DNA of 64,000 nt from Kiritimatiellia bacterium (GCA_016929905.1 JAFGHX010000193.1:1-64000); one strand, 5' to 3'; shown: positions 16,455 to 26,721, counted from the stretch's first letter. Numbers and translations: made by a program. The notes: generated from the sequence alone by a model not told the origin.

Positions 16455-18947
16455 TCATGGCGCCGTGCGCGCGCTCACCCGCGTCCGGCCGTGCGGCAGC
16501 GACCGGATCGTCAGCACCTGACGCGCCGAATCGTAGTGCCACCAGCGGGCGGCGAGCGGCTTGCCGTTCAGCTCGACCGCCCGGACCGTTTGCGGCAGGC
16601 GCACAGTCACATCGGCGGGTGTCTCCAGTTCCACCGCGCCTACCCACACGCCGTTCTCCCGGGCAAACCCGGCGCCGCCCCGTGCCCCGAGCGTGAGCCA
16701 CGGGCGGCCGGAAACGGACAGGCTTCTGCCGTACACGAGTGCGAAGCGCGAGCCGTCGCGCCGCACCATCATGACGCGCGCGTCGCCGGCGATTGTGTCG
16801 GTGTCGGCGAAGGCGACAAAATCCTCGGCCGCGTTCGACGTCACCTTCACACCGGCGATGCCTCCCGTCGCCGTCCGGATCACTTCACCCCGAACTCCTT
16901 GCGGCACGTCGCGTTTCTCGGGACAGAGCAACGTGAGCAGCTCGTGCCTCTTGTCCTCGCGCGGAAACGCGTGGGCGATAATCGCATGGCGCCACGGCTT
17001 CTTGGCATCCGCGTCCCCCACGGGGAAACATTCATTCGGCTTCGTGAACTCCACCGCGCGCATGGCAGGCGCAAGGAATCGGACCCGCAAGTCGACCGGC
17101 CCGTTCCGCAGCGTGAATCCGCGTTCGTCGCGAGCCACCACCTCCGCCTTCTCGACACGCCTGGCAGCACCGATAGTCGCACGCGCAGGTTGGAACAGCG
17201 AGGCGACCTCACGCGCGCCGTTGACCGTATCGCGCAACAACGCGTAGCCGGGCGCCACAAACATCACCTCGCGCGAGAACGTGTTCTGCTCGTCTTCGAG
17301 CGGATAGACCCCTGTCAGCACACCGCGCGCGTAGTCGAGTGCCGGCGTCAGGCTCGCATCGATGCGGTGGCCGTCCTCCACCGGCCTGGGGATCTGCGAC
17401 TTGCCGTCCAGCAGCAGCGTGGAATAGGCCGCGCTGTGCTGCGGCGCCGAGTACCCGCCCCCGGCGAGGAACCAGCGCCCGAACGCGTGCAGCTTGAGCG
17501 CGTTCTGACTGTGACGGAACTTGCAGCCCAACCGCCCGCAGCGCAGCATGAGAGCCACCGTATCCGGATCATAGAAGCCGCTCCGCAGGACCGCGTAGCC
17601 CGCATTCGGCAACAGGAGCGACTTCTCGGCCGGCTCGACGGCGGCGAGCGGCTCGGTCGGATCGAACGCCATGAGCTGCATGAAGACCGGCAGGCGATGC
17701 GTTTCCCAGGTCTCCAGCGGATTGCCCAGGGTTCGCAGAATCAAGCGGCACGCGTTGCGCGCGGCCGGATCGCGCAAGCGTTGCTGCAACAGCATCATCG
17801 TACACAGCCCGGACGAGCGGCTGATCCGATCGCTCGCGCTCCAGTTGAAATGTCCGACCCCTTCCGGCCGCTCGACCCCATCCGCTCCCACGATCCGCTC
17901 CCCCTCGGCAACCGTGGTGTAGAGCATGGCGACGGGGTTGTTGCGGATCGTCGCCAGATCATAGACGCGCCGGTCGCCCGCGGCATGAAAGAGCGCTTCT
18001 GCGAAACGGAATGGGCCGTAGAAGCCATAGGCGCTGTACATCGCGCCTTCCACGCTGAGCCCGTCGATACCCGCCTCGCTCAACGGTTCGTCGGACCACT
18101 GCCGCAGCCGGTCGACCGCGAATTCGACGTGCGGCTCCATACCCGGCACGTCGCCGAGCAGCACGAGCGCGCCAATGCCGATAGAGGCGGTCATCGCACT
18201 GTCCTTGTTGGCCCAGCGCTCGCCGCGCGAGGTCTTCTGGATCGTGCCCATCTTGCCGAACAGGCTGGGCCCGCGCGCGTACTTGACCAGCGGAATGATC
18301 GCCTTCTCGATCATGGCCCGCTGGTACTTCGCGGTCAGTCCCCGCCGTTGGAGCTCGTCGAAGAGGCAATCGTAGACATAGGCCACTTGGTAGACGTGCT
18401 CTTGCGTTCCATGCCAGACATGCTTGTAGCCGGCACTGTCCCACCACTTCGGCCAGTCGAGCATGGCGTTGCAGATGGCAATGGCGCGGTCGGCGTATTT
18501 GCGCTCGCCTGTGAGCAGATACGCCGTCACCATCGCCTCGATCGCGGGCCGCGCGGTCCGCTCGACGCTGCTCATCCACCATTCGTTCGGGATGCCCGGC
18601 CGATCGTCCAGATACGGCGGTCCGCCGTCCGGCGGGTTGAGCGGCACGATCGTGCCCGACTTCGCCTTGACCGACTTCAGGGTCAGGAAGTGATCCGCCT
18701 TCTTGATGATGTCCGCGGTGAGCGCCGCGCCGGTTACGCCTCCGTAAGCCGACTTGCGCGTGTCCGTCATCATGGCCCGCAACTTGGGGATGTCCTCGCG
18801 CCAGAAGTACAGGCGCGGGTGTTCGCCGGGTTTGAACGTGCGCACGGGCGCGCCGAGCGCGTGAACGCAGCCGAAGGCCCACGCGAGCACTGCGATGAGT
18901 GCGCCGGTCGACCTTGCCGTTCGCGGCATTTCATTCAGTCTCTGCAT
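16455..18947 (-). CDS. Heparinase II/III family polysaccharide lyase-like protein
   Basis: An 830-aa protein. The start is the ATG at 18947, with GGGGGG a few bases upstream; the longer frame to 19118 is low-complexity and unlikely. A signal peptide (TGALIAVLAWAFGCVHALGA) leads into an alpha/alpha-toroid region (HPRLYFWREDIPKLR... through about 400). The heparinase II/III beta-sheet domain follows (RHSQNALKLHAFGRWFLAGGGY, about residue 480). The fold and length fit uronate-containing polysaccharide lyases. The gene is adjacent to a second protein with a related middle domain (19166-22981), which suggests joint action on one polymer. Confidence 0.85.
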   Translation of the reverse strand: MQRLNEMPRTARSTGALIAVLAWAFGCVHALGAPVRTFKPGEHPRLYFWREDIPKLRAMMTDTRKSAYGGVTGAALTADIIKKADHFLTLKSVKAKSGTIVPLNPPDGGPPYLDDRPGIPNEWWMSSVERTARPAIEAMVTAYLLTGERKYADRAIAICNAMLDWPKWWDSAGYKHVWHGTQEHVYQVAYVYDCLFDELQRRGLTAKYQRAMIEKAIIPLVKYARGPSLFGKMGTIQKTSRGERWANKDSAMTASIGIGALVLLGDVPGMEPHVEFAVDRLRQWSDEPLSEAGIDGLSVEGAMYSAYGFYGPFRFAEALFHAAGDRRVYDLATIRNNPVAMLYTTVAEGERIVGADGVERPEGVGHFNWSASDRISRSSGLCTMMLLQQRLRDPAARNACRLILRTLGNPLETWETHRLPVFMQLMAFDPTEPLAAVEPAEKSLLLPNAGYAVLRSGFYDPDTVALMLRCGRLGCKFRHSQNALKLHAFGRWFLAGGGYSAPQHSAAYSTLLLDGKSQIPRPVEDGHRIDASLTPALDYARGVLTGVYPLEDEQNTFSREVMFVAPGYALLRDTVNGAREVASLFQPARATIGAARRVEKAEVVARDERGFTLRNGPVDLRVRFLAPAMRAVEFTKPNECFPVGDADAKKPWRHAIIAHAFPREDKRHELLTLLCPEKRDVPQGVRGEVIRTATGGIAGVKVTSNAAEDFVAFADTDTIAGDARVMMVRRDGSRFALVYGRSLSVSGRPWLTLGARGGAGFARENGVWVGAVELETPADVTVRLPQTVRAVELNGKPLAARWWHYDSARQVLTIRSLPHGRTRVSARTAP

Positions 18948-18970
18948 GTTGTTGCCCCCCTGGTTTGCCG

Positions 18971-19130
18971 GACAAGTCGGACCGGTCGGACAAGTCGGAC
19001 GCCTGGACGATTCACAAGACATTGATTCCGCTGAAGAAGCCATCTGGACGGGCCGGCCGGGGTGGAACCCGGCCCTCCCCGACACAAGAGGTGGCGGTGT
19101 TGGAGGGCGCGGTTCCACCCGCGCCGGTCC
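18971..19130. repeat. Repeats between the heparinase-like and FG-GAP genes
   Basis: Two 12-bp direct repeats (GACAAGTCGGAC at 18971 and 18989) are followed by an R3-like inverted element around 19060-19130, with arms resembling GGTGGAACCCGGCCCTCC and GGAGGGCGCGGTTCCACC. No gene is seen. Confidence 0.6.
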
Positions 19131-19165
19131 TTTTCAGCGCAATCAAGACATGGAAACCTGCCCCC

Positions 19166-22100
19166 CTACTCGAACGCAACCATCATGACACGGCCCTCGC
19201 GGGTGGCGGCCGCAACGCGGTTCTTGTTGCCCGCCGGCACGGCGGTGAGCTGCGATACGGGCTCCTCGCCGGGCAGGTAGGCGAGGCCCCGGCCTGCGCT
19301 GTCCAGCACGTGCACGCCGCCGGCCAGATCGGCCACGACCAGCTCCGGCCGGCTGTCGCCAAGCACGTCGGCGGCAATGGCGGCACTGAGCGGCGCCATC
19401 AGGTTGACCCGCCATTTCTCGTGGCCGGTGCCGTTCCCGTTCTCGTTCAGCGCGTAGACGCTCCCGCCGCTGGACGCGGTCACGATCTCCGGCCGCCCGT
19501 CGCCGTCAAGATCTTGAATCACGGGATCGGGTGCGGTCAATCCGCCGCACGGGGCGGTCCATGCCGCTTTGAACGGCTCGGCCGTGTTGAAAGCGCGCAC
19601 GCCGCCGTCGCGCTGCTCGGAGACGACGGCCCGGACCGGCCCGCCGGGTGACAGCGGGAGCAGTGCGACGCGCTTGACGCCGTTGAGCCATCGGTAGCGG
19701 GTACGCATCTTGCCCGCGCTGTCGAGCAGATAGATCGCGTAGCCGTAGCCCCCGTGGCCGGTGCCCAGGAGCACTTCGCGCCGACCGTCGGCTTCGACGT
19801 CGCCCACCGACAACGAGACGGCGTAGCCGATCGGCGCATAGAAGTGCCATTTCAGCACGCCGGCCGGGTTCAGACAGTACAGTACCCCGTGGCGGCCCCA
19901 CGCTGCCCGCGTTTGGAGGCCCGTACCGGCGAGAATCTCCGGGCGGCCGTCGCCGTCCAGGTCCGCACATTCGATGGTGCGAACATTGCCGCCGCTCGGG
20001 GTGTCGAGCCCGGCGGCGGCGGGGTCCCTGTTGGTCATCGGGATGCCCGCCGTCTTGAAGCGCCACTTCTCCCGGCCGCGTGCGTCCAGGCAGTACAGGT
20101 GCCCGTCATCGGGTCCGACGAGCACCTCGGGCCGGCCGTCGCCGTCCAGATCGGCCGCCTCGACGGCGTTGATGCACGCGGGCGCCTTGAACTGCCAGGT
20201 CGGCCTGCCGCTCTGGTCCAACCCATTCACAGAACCGTCGGAGTAACCGGCAAGCGTCTCGGCCCGGCCGTCGCCGTCCAGGTCCGCGGCGGCGAGGCAG
20301 TGGATGCGAGCGTCGCCCGCTCCCGGCCGCGCCCAGAGGAGCTTCGCCCGTTCCGGCTGCCGGGCCGCCATGGGCCTGTCCGCGGCCTGAACCGATGCGG
20401 CGAGCCGGCGCAGATCCACGGCCAGCGCTTCGCGCAGGCCGGGCTGGACCGGCACGTTGACCGTCTGCATCTCGCCGGGCTTGGCGGCCAGTTGCAGGTC
20501 GCGCCCCATCACACGCAGCCGGCAGCGCTCGCGCGCTACAACGGCAAGCCGGCCGGCGGCCAGGTCGAGTTCCACATCGACGGGCCTGTCCGCCGTGATC
20601 AGCGGTTCGGTCCAGTTCAGGCTCATGAGGTCGGCCGCGCACAAGCGGGCGGCCGAGAAGAGGAAGAGCCGGGCGCGGACGGCAAGGGTACCCCCCGCCC
20701 GGGTCTCCAGGATGGCCTCGCCGCTCGGCAGCACGGCGCCGATGAGCGCGGTCTCGCCGGCGCCGTCGAGCGTGGCGACATTCGGCGCGAGGCGGCCAAT
20801 GTGGATCTTCGGCTCGTCGGCGCCGCGTACGTGGAGCAGATTGATGAACGCACGCTCGTCGCCGGGCGCGAGCCGGCCGTAATGCCCCTGCGCGAGGTCC
20901 GCCGCTTCGTCGGCCGGGCTCTGCAGCCGGCAGCCGCCCGCATTGGCGATCTCCAGCACCGTGCCGTCGCGGCTCTTGCGGAAGACATTGCCGTCCAGGT
21001 CCCCGGGCCCGGGCCGCCACCGCAGGAGCAGGCTGTAGTCGCCCGCCTCCCGCGCGCGCGCGATGTCCGCGAACAGGAAGTACTTGCCCTTGGCCCAGAT
21101 GACGTTGCGTGCCCAGTCCACCCCGTTGTATTCGCGCATGACGCTCTGGACCAGGCCGCACGTGGGCAGGTCGGCGGCGGCCTCAAGCGCGCAGAACGTC
21201 ACGTGCTGCTCGGTCATCTGCCCGTCACGCAGCACGAGCAGGCTGTTGTGGTACTTCATCGAGTCCGAGCCCCAGATGCCGGCATGCAGCCAGGACTCGC
21301 CCTTGGCGGTGAACCGCATGATCGCGTTGCCGTCCCCACGCTGGGCAAGCCCGTTCAGGCCGTCCAGGCGCAGGTATTCCGAGGCCGGGTCGAACTTCTG
21401 CCGGAAGCTCATGACGTGGAACGTCTTCTCTTGCGGCACGTTCACCACGTCGTTCTTGCGCTTCTGTTGGCGCTTCCGCCGCAACTCCGCGTGCGCGACA
21501 GGATGCACGGGCAGCCATTGCAGCCCTTCCAGCCATTCCGTCGGTTCGACCGGCTCTTCCTTCGGCCCGAACCGCCAAGGCAAGGGGAACTCGAAGCCGG
21601 TGTCCGTCACACGCGGATGGGCCTGTGCGCCGCCGAGCGTGTTGCGAAGCCAGGTCCAGCGCCCGTCGCGGTAGAACCACGCGCCGATGCCGAGATAGCG
21701 GATCCGCGGATAGTTGCCGCCGTAGACCGTCCCGATGTTGTCCAGGTAGATGACCGACTGGCGCAGCCAGTGCCGCGCATTGCCGCTGGTGAAGTAGTGC
21801 AGGTCGCCGAGGAACAGCGAGTTGAGCATCGTCGCCCTGACCGGATGCGTGGTGTAGACCGTGACGTCGTCCACGAAGCCGTAGGTCTGTTTGATCGTGT
21901 CGAACCCCGCGCGGACGTGCGCCAGGCCGGTCTCAATAGGCGCCAGGTCGATGTCGGGATAGTACGTCTTGAAATAGCGCGCGCCGTAGCTGACGCTCAG
22001 CGAGACGTCGTGCTGGCCGGTAAGGGCCAGCACTCCGGGTTCGAGTTGCCGGATCCGTTGGCTGCGGCTCATGTTCCGGACGTAGTCGAAGAGCAGACAC

Positions 22101-22981
22101 GTGTATTCGAGCCGGAAGGCGTCGTCAAAGGCGGGGTGCTCCTCCGTGATGTCCCAGGCCAGAATCATTTCGGCGACCGAGTATTTGGGCGAGGTCTGCT
22201 GTCGGACCGGTTGCCACGTGTAGTAGGCATCCATCCAGCGGCGGAGCCCGTAGGCCAGGGCCCGCGCGAACTCATCGGCACCGGTCAGATAGTACTTCTG
22301 CGCCAGCTCGATCAACTGGCCTTCAGCCCGGCCCGACAAGGCCTCCTTGGTGAACCTGGCCCGAAACGCCGTTTCGACGCCGGGCAGCCATTGGACCATC
22401 TTCTCCTTGTCCTTCAGTCCGATATCCATCAGCCGCGGCAGCACGAGGTCACGGCCCGGCTTGACCCGCGCGCAGAACCGGTCGACCGCGCGCCGCACGC
22501 CGGCCAGATCGCTGCCGCCGAGCATGATGACGTTCGTCTTCCTGCCCCACGGGTCGCACACGGTGCGTACGACATAGCCGTCGGGGCCGGGGTACCAGTC
22601 GTCGCACGCGACGTGGTGCGGCACATACAGCTCGAAGGCCAGCTTGTTGTTCATCATCTGGCCGAGACAGATCAGGTGCCGGTCCCTGTCCGTGGGTGCG
22701 TACTGATCGTCGGTCTTGATGGGGACGACCGCACCGGTGGCGGCCTTGATCCGCGCGGCGACTTGCCGGGCGAGCGGCGCGTAGGCCGCGTCGTTCGGCG
22801 CGATGATCGCCGCCTGCGCGCGGCCGGCGCGGACGAGGGCGGTTTCGCGATAGAGCGGCTTCGCGCGAGCGATCCGCTGCTCGGGTTTGGCGGCGGGTGC
22901 GGGCAGAGAGAAGATGAGCGCACACAGCGCCAACGCGACGGGCAGCCGGTGCTTCGTTCGGTTTGCCGTTCGTCTAGACAT
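19166..22981 (-). CDS. Large exported protein: GH-type N-domain, heparinase-like core, FG-GAP propeller
   Basis: A 1271-aa protein. The start is the ATG at 22981, with AAGGGAG upstream. A signal peptide (LPVALALCALIFSLPAPA) is followed by a domain like the N-terminal domain of alpha-glucuronidases (AAIIAPNDAAYAPLARQVAARI...). A helical middle follows (about 200-470). A beta-rich heparinase-like segment contains LNGLAQRGDGNAIMRF and GSDSMKYHNSLL (about 560-600). From about residue 890 there are six FG-GAP/VCBS-like repeats, four with DLDGDGR (Ca-binding) and two degenerate (DVEADGR, DVLGDSR). The propeller probably binds ligand or Ca. It lies beside the heparinase II/III gene. Confidence 0.75.
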   Translation of the reverse strand: MSRRTANRTKHRLPVALALCALIFSLPAPAAKPEQRIARAKPLYRETALVRAGRAQAAIIAPNDAAYAPLARQVAARIKAATGAVVPIKTDDQYAPTDRDRHLICLGQMMNNKLAFELYVPHHVACDDWYPGPDGYVVRTVCDPWGRKTNVIMLGGSDLAGVRRAVDRFCARVKPGRDLVLPRLMDIGLKDKEKMVQWLPGVETAFRARFTKEALSGRAEGQLIELAQKYYLTGADEFARALAYGLRRWMDAYYTWQPVRQQTSPKYSVAEMILAWDITEEHPAFDDAFRLEYTCLLFDYVRNMSRSQRIRQLEPGVLALTGQHDVSLSVSYGARYFKTYYPDIDLAPIETGLAHVRAGFDTIKQTYGFVDDVTVYTTHPVRATMLNSLFLGDLHYFTSGNARHWLRQSVIYLDNIGTVYGGNYPRIRYLGIGAWFYRDGRWTWLRNTLGGAQAHPRVTDTGFEFPLPWRFGPKEEPVEPTEWLEGLQWLPVHPVAHAELRRKRQQKRKNDVVNVPQEKTFHVMSFRQKFDPASEYLRLDGLNGLAQRGDGNAIMRFTAKGESWLHAGIWGSDSMKYHNSLLVLRDGQMTEQHVTFCALEAAADLPTCGLVQSVMREYNGVDWARNVIWAKGKYFLFADIARAREAGDYSLLLRWRPGPGDLDGNVFRKSRDGTVLEIANAGGCRLQSPADEAADLAQGHYGRLAPGDERAFINLLHVRGADEPKIHIGRLAPNVATLDGAGETALIGAVLPSGEAILETRAGGTLAVRARLFLFSAARLCAADLMSLNWTEPLITADRPVDVELDLAAGRLAVVARERCRLRVMGRDLQLAAKPGEMQTVNVPVQPGLREALAVDLRRLAASVQAADRPMAARQPERAKLLWARPGAGDARIHCLAAADLDGDGRAETLAGYSDGSVNGLDQSGRPTWQFKAPACINAVEAADLDGDGRPEVLVGPDDGHLYCLDARGREKWRFKTAGIPMTNRDPAAAGLDTPSGGNVRTIECADLDGDGRPEILAGTGLQTRAAWGRHGVLYCLNPAGVLKWHFYAPIGYAVSLSVGDVEADGRREVLLGTGHGGYGYAIYLLDSAGKMRTRYRWLNGVKRVALLPLSPGGPVRAVVSEQRDGGVRAFNTAEPFKAAWTAPCGGLTAPDPVIQDLDGDGRPEIVTASSGGSVYALNENGNGTGHEKWRVNLMAPLSAAIAADVLGDSRPELVVADLAGGVHVLDSAGRGLAYLPGEEPVSQLTAVPAGNKNRVAAATREGRVMMVAFE

Positions 22982-23024
22982 GGTGAGTGCTCCCTTCTCG
23001 TGTGTTCGGTCTTCCCAGGACGCG

Positions 23025-23060
23025 CCACGGACAGACACGGACGAACACGGATCCGTGCGA
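23025..23060. repeat. R4 repeat (ACGGACAGACACGGACG type)
   Basis: A run of CACGGACAGACACGGACGAA ending in an inverted CACGGATCCGTG. The same unit recurs at 39431-39457, where it is translated. Confidence 0.75.
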
Positions 23061-23184
23061 ATGCCTGCCGAATTATCGGGTCGTCACCAGGTTTGAGCCC
23101 ACCAGCAGCAGGGGGTTAACGAATATCCTGGAATAAATCGCGCCCCCGGAAAAGACGCAACATACTGCGGCTGAAGCGCAGGAG

Positions 23185-24204
23185 TCACTGGACCAGCGCC
23201 AGCGCATCGGTGAGCAGGCGCCGGTATTCGCGCTTTCCTATGCCGCCGCGTTTGAGCGTGAGGGAAATGGCGGCGCTCCGCCGCTTGCCCGGATTGACGT
23301 ACAGGAAGGAGCGGCCGGTGTTGTCGTGCCCGTTGTGCTGAAACACGAGGTGGTCCCCTTCCCTCAGCACCCACCAGATCAGGCCCTGCCAGGCCTCGCC
23401 GCCGCGCAGGTTGTCCCAATGGTTCTTGGCGAGCTCTTCCTTCAACAGCTTCTCGGATACGAACGCGTGGTTCATCACGCCGGCCGCGAACCGGGTCATA
23501 TCGAGAATCGGCGACTGAATCGTGGACCCGGCCGATTGCCGGCCGTAGCACTCAATCTTCGTCCCGCCCACCTTCTTGTTGATGAGCTGGTCGACGGCGT
23601 CCGGGAAGGCGTTACCCGTCACGCCCTCGATGACGTGTCGGAGCAGCAGCATGGCGCGGGTCGAGTAGGACCAATCGGTCCCCGGCCGGAACTTGAGGTT
23701 GAAGACCTGTCGGCCGTCCTCCTTCTTGAACGTCGGCACGGGCTCGCCTTTGACCCGCCACACATGGGGCAGGCCGCTGGTGTGTGTGAGCACGTGCCGG
23801 ATCGTGATCGGTGTGTCCTGGTACGCGGCCGGCATCTTGTCCGCGTATTGTGGCGCGTATTTCGAGACGGGATCGTCCAGGCTCCGGATCCTGCCCTGTT
23901 CATATAGCTGCAGAACAGTCATCGCGACGACGGTCTTGCCGACCGACTGCCATTTGAACGGGTGGTCGAGATCGTCCGATCCGTAGATCTTGGCGAACAC
24001 GACCTCGCCATCGACGGCCAGGCCGATGCCAAGGCGGTCGTAACCGTTCGAGTAGGCGTGAACCATCTTGTCGATCGCGGCCTGTGCAGCCTCCGAGATG
24101 CTGTTGACGCCGAGCTTATCGGCGTAGCTTGCGCTCGTACACGCCAAGGCGAGCGCAAGCGCCGCGGTGTGCCGCAAATGCAGAGCCATGTGTGTGATTT
24201 CCAT
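23185..24204 (-). CDS. Beta-lactamase-fold serine hydrolase (class C-like), exported
   Basis: A 339-aa protein. The start is the ATG at 24204, with GGAGGCCACA directly upstream. A signal peptide (AALALALACTSASYA) is present. The family motifs are visible: SxxK as QSVGKT (Ser about 87, Lys about 90), YxS/T as WSYST (about 179) and HxG as QHNGHDN (about 290). These fit the beta-lactamase/DD-peptidase/esterase EstB group. A true beta-lactamase role cannot be told from esterase or peptidase activity. Confidence 0.88.
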   Translation of the reverse strand: MEITHMALHLRHTAALALALACTSASYADKLGVNSISEAAQAAIDKMVHAYSNGYDRLGIGLAVDGEVVFAKIYGSDDLDHPFKWQSVGKTVVAMTVLQLYEQGRIRSLDDPVSKYAPQYADKMPAAYQDTPITIRHVLTHTSGLPHVWRVKGEPVPTFKKEDGRQVFNLKFRPGTDWSYSTRAMLLLRHVIEGVTGNAFPDAVDQLINKKVGGTKIECYGRQSAGSTIQSPILDMTRFAAGVMNHAFVSEKLLKEELAKNHWDNLRGGEAWQGLIWWVLREGDHLVFQHNGHDNTGRSFLYVNPGKRRSAAISLTLKRGGIGKREYRRLLTDALALVQ

Positions 24205-24659
24205 TGTGGCCTCCTGACTTCCGTTTGACGCCCCGATGCTTCTTCCGGCTCAGAAGGGGGCTCCCCGGCGGCACGTTGCGCCGCCGGGGCGGAAGAGCCG
24301 GGACGGCTCTTCTACTTTGGTCTTGCCCTCCACGTTTCTGCAGGGTTGGAGCCCGCAGGGGGGAGAGATCATAACGGAAATCGACGCAACACCGAGTGCT
24401 CTACGCCAAGGGGTTGTGCCAGACAAGGTCCGGGAAACCACTGAAGGCCCCGTCGTTCGAATAGACACATCCGTATCGAACGCTGCCGGCAACCCAGTAG
24501 GCCGGGCGTCCCCGCCCGGCCGTGGGCGGCCGTGGACGGCCGCCCTACTCAGATGCACGTGAAAACGAATATGACTATCGGAAAACGCTCTGAAGATCGA
24601 GTGTCCCTACCGTTGTCGCGCGTGAACCGATTATGCTATAAGGCTGATGGGGAGTTGAC
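24205..24659. repeat. Divergent intergenic region with an R2 composite repeat
   Basis: This region lies between the divergent serine hydrolase and M14 genes. An R2 element occupies 24497-24548 (GTAGGCCGGGCG ... GGCCGCCCTAC). It is followed by CTCAGATGCACG and a tail ending TCGGAAAACGCTCTGA, which matches the one after the R2 copy at 42801. No promoter is assigned. Confidence 0.7.
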
Positions 24660-26540
24660 ATGAAACGAGTCGAATCCAAGTCGCGCCAAGGCTTCCGCGC
24701 AGACGTGTGGGCGGGCCGCGTGCATCTGCGCGTGACGCCTGAGCGCGGGCGCCGGACGCGTGGGAGGCAGGAGGGCCCTCTCTTCCGGGTGTGGCGCAAG
24801 ACGATCGCCGATCACGGTTTTGGCGTGTCTGGGAGGGGGCACGCCTATCGACAGGGGGAGCTGATCCACAAAGGCGCGATCCCGTGCGGGGAGGACGGCG
24901 TCTTCGAATTCATCGACGATCAGGTGCAGCCGCGGGCGGCGTACGCCTACTGGGTGACGGCCGGTTCAAATGAACCTGTGCTCGGCCCGGCGGTGGTGAG
25001 CGTGCGCGATCCCGAGGTGTGGTGGCCGATCGCGCGCGTGGAGTCGGAGATGCGGGTGCTCGCCGACGAGTTCCCCGGCCGGGTCCGCATGAAGGCCATC
25101 GGTAAGACCGCGAGGGGCAGGACCCTCTACGGGATCCTTGCAGGAAACCGACGCCGTGCCGTTGCCCTGATTGGCGCCGTGCATGCCGGTGAATCCGGGC
25201 CGGAGCTGATCCTACCCGCGCTTCGCAGGATCCTGGCAGAGAACAGGCGCCTCCTGAAGAAGGTCGGGATCGTGGCCCTGCCCTCTGTGAACATCGACGA
25301 GCGAGAGCGGGAGATCACGGGCGCGCCGCGCTACCTGCGGACCAATGCCAACGGCGTGGACTTGAACCGCAACTTCGACGCCGATTGGCGGGTCGTCGAC
25401 TACCGATACAACGCCAAATCGTCGCTGCGGGGCAGCACCTATCGCGGCCCGAAACCGGCCTCGGAGCCGGAGACGCCGGCGGCCTCCGACTTCCTGCTTC
25501 AAGCGAAGCCCAAAGCGGCTTTCTGCTTTCACTGTCTGGCCGGCGTAACGGGTGCGATGTTCCTGGCCCCGCACAAGCCCGGGGCCATGCGCGCGCCGCA
25601 ATACGAGGTGTACCGTCAGCGATGCGCCAGGATTGTGTCCGCGTATACCAAGGCCTACTACGGGCATTCAGGGCCCGCGCCAGTCGACTGCAGGCCGGGT
25701 TGCTGTCCGGGCAGCCTGCCCTATTGGCTGTTCAAGAGGCTGCACATTCCCGCGTTCGACCTTGAAGCAGGCCGTACCCTGGGCGCGGCATTTGACGCCG
25801 TGGTCAAGGACGCGACAACGCGCGAGATCCTGGCGGAATTCCAGCAACGTCACTATCGCGGCATAGTGGCGGCCATGCGCCTGCTGGCGAGGCGCTCCGC
25901 CAAGCCGGCGCGCGCGCATGCTTTCGCCGGTACCCGCGCGCTGAGCAACCGGCGCGTGGTGCTGGGCAAAGCGAATGCGGTCAGTGCCGCCGACCCGCGC
26001 CAGATCGATTGGCGGCGGGCGAAATGCCTCGCCCCTTTCGTCACGCCCGCCACCGCCACGGCCAGGCCCCGCGCGCGAACCACTTGCCACATCGCGCACG
26101 GCCAAACGCGGCTTCACCTGAGATTCCAGTGCGTTGAGAGCCGTGCGGGCTCGCGGGCAGCGGTCTCCAAGCCGAGGGGTAAGACGGCGCCGAACGATTG
26201 GATCGAGATCCTGATTCAAACTCGATCGTCGAAGCCGATGGATTTCCGGTTTATCTCCATCGAGCGGTCGGGGAAGCTGAAAGCCTTTCTGTTCCGGGAC
26301 GGAACCCGGGGGCCGGGCTGGAAGATCGCGGGGCTGCAACTGCACGTTGCGCGCGGCCAAGGCAAATGGACGGCGTGGCTCGGCATCCCGTTCCGAGCGC
26401 TGGGAACCGCGCCCCGGCCGGGACGCACATGGCGATTCAACGTCTTGCGGCAGGGCGATGCGCCCCGCCGCGGCATCTGGTCCTGCACCTACGGCGCCAC
26501 CTACGTGCCGGGCCGGTGGGGGACGATCGCGTTTCGGTGA
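24660..26540 (+). CDS. M14 zinc carboxypeptidase with C-terminal CBM9/DOMON-like domain
   Basis: A 626-aa protein. The start is the ATG at 24660, with GGGGAG 5 nt upstream. An N-terminal FN3-like region (about 30-115) precedes the M14 domain. The zinc ligands are HAGE (His about 174, Glu about 177) and a His in FCFHCLAG (about 290). Substrate-binding Asn-Arg lies in LNRNFD (about 235), and a candidate catalytic Glu in FDLEAG (about 368). The C-terminal 180 residues (DWIEILIQT ... WTAWLGIPFRALG) resemble carbohydrate-binding CBM9/DOMON-like modules. No signal peptide is visible. The substrate may be a peptide or an amide-linked glycan; the family is clear, the substrate is not. Confidence 0.85.
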   Translation: MKRVESKSRQGFRADVWAGRVHLRVTPERGRRTRGRQEGPLFRVWRKTIADHGFGVSGRGHAYRQGELIHKGAIPCGEDGVFEFIDDQVQPRAAYAYWVTAGSNEPVLGPAVVSVRDPEVWWPIARVESEMRVLADEFPGRVRMKAIGKTARGRTLYGILAGNRRRAVALIGAVHAGESGPELILPALRRILAENRRLLKKVGIVALPSVNIDEREREITGAPRYLRTNANGVDLNRNFDADWRVVDYRYNAKSSLRGSTYRGPKPASEPETPAASDFLLQAKPKAAFCFHCLAGVTGAMFLAPHKPGAMRAPQYEVYRQRCARIVSAYTKAYYGHSGPAPVDCRPGCCPGSLPYWLFKRLHIPAFDLEAGRTLGAAFDAVVKDATTREILAEFQQRHYRGIVAAMRLLARRSAKPARAHAFAGTRALSNRRVVLGKANAVSAADPRQIDWRRAKCLAPFVTPATATARPRARTTCHIAHGQTRLHLRFQCVESRAGSRAAVSKPRGKTAPNDWIEILIQTRSSKPMDFRFISIERSGKLKAFLFRDGTRGPGWKIAGLQLHVARGQGKWTAWLGIPFRALGTAPRPGRTWRFNVLRQGDAPRRGIWSCTYGATYVPGRWGTIAFR

Positions 26541-26667
26541 GGCGGCGGCCGAGGCAACGCCCCGCTCCGGATCCGAGCCGGCGCCTGGCCGGCATGGCCC
26601 CGAATCGACAAAAACTCCAGGTTTTCGACGATTTCTCAGGTTTTGGGCTCGGCCCGGTTCAACATAC

Positions 26668-26694
26668 TGATAGATATGCACGCCGAATGTCATA
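26668..26694 (+). promoter_or_regulatory. Predicted ECF promoter of the sigma gene (copy D)
   Basis: TGATAGATAT (26668-26677), an 11-nt spacer, then GTCATA (26689-26694), 28 nt before the sigma start. The same two boxes with the same 11-nt spacer lie at 29272, 32418 and 38009. GTC-containing -10 boxes are usual for ECF sigma factors. Its place just before the sigma gene suggests autoregulation (inference). Confidence 0.65.
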
Positions 26695-26721
26695 CAGTGG
26701 CTGGAGAAGGAGTGCGGTCCG

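Noticed and set aside
19754..23119. 1121-codon plus-strand open frame
   Set aside because: Antisense to the FG-GAP protein; composition is typical of a shadow in a GC-rich genome.
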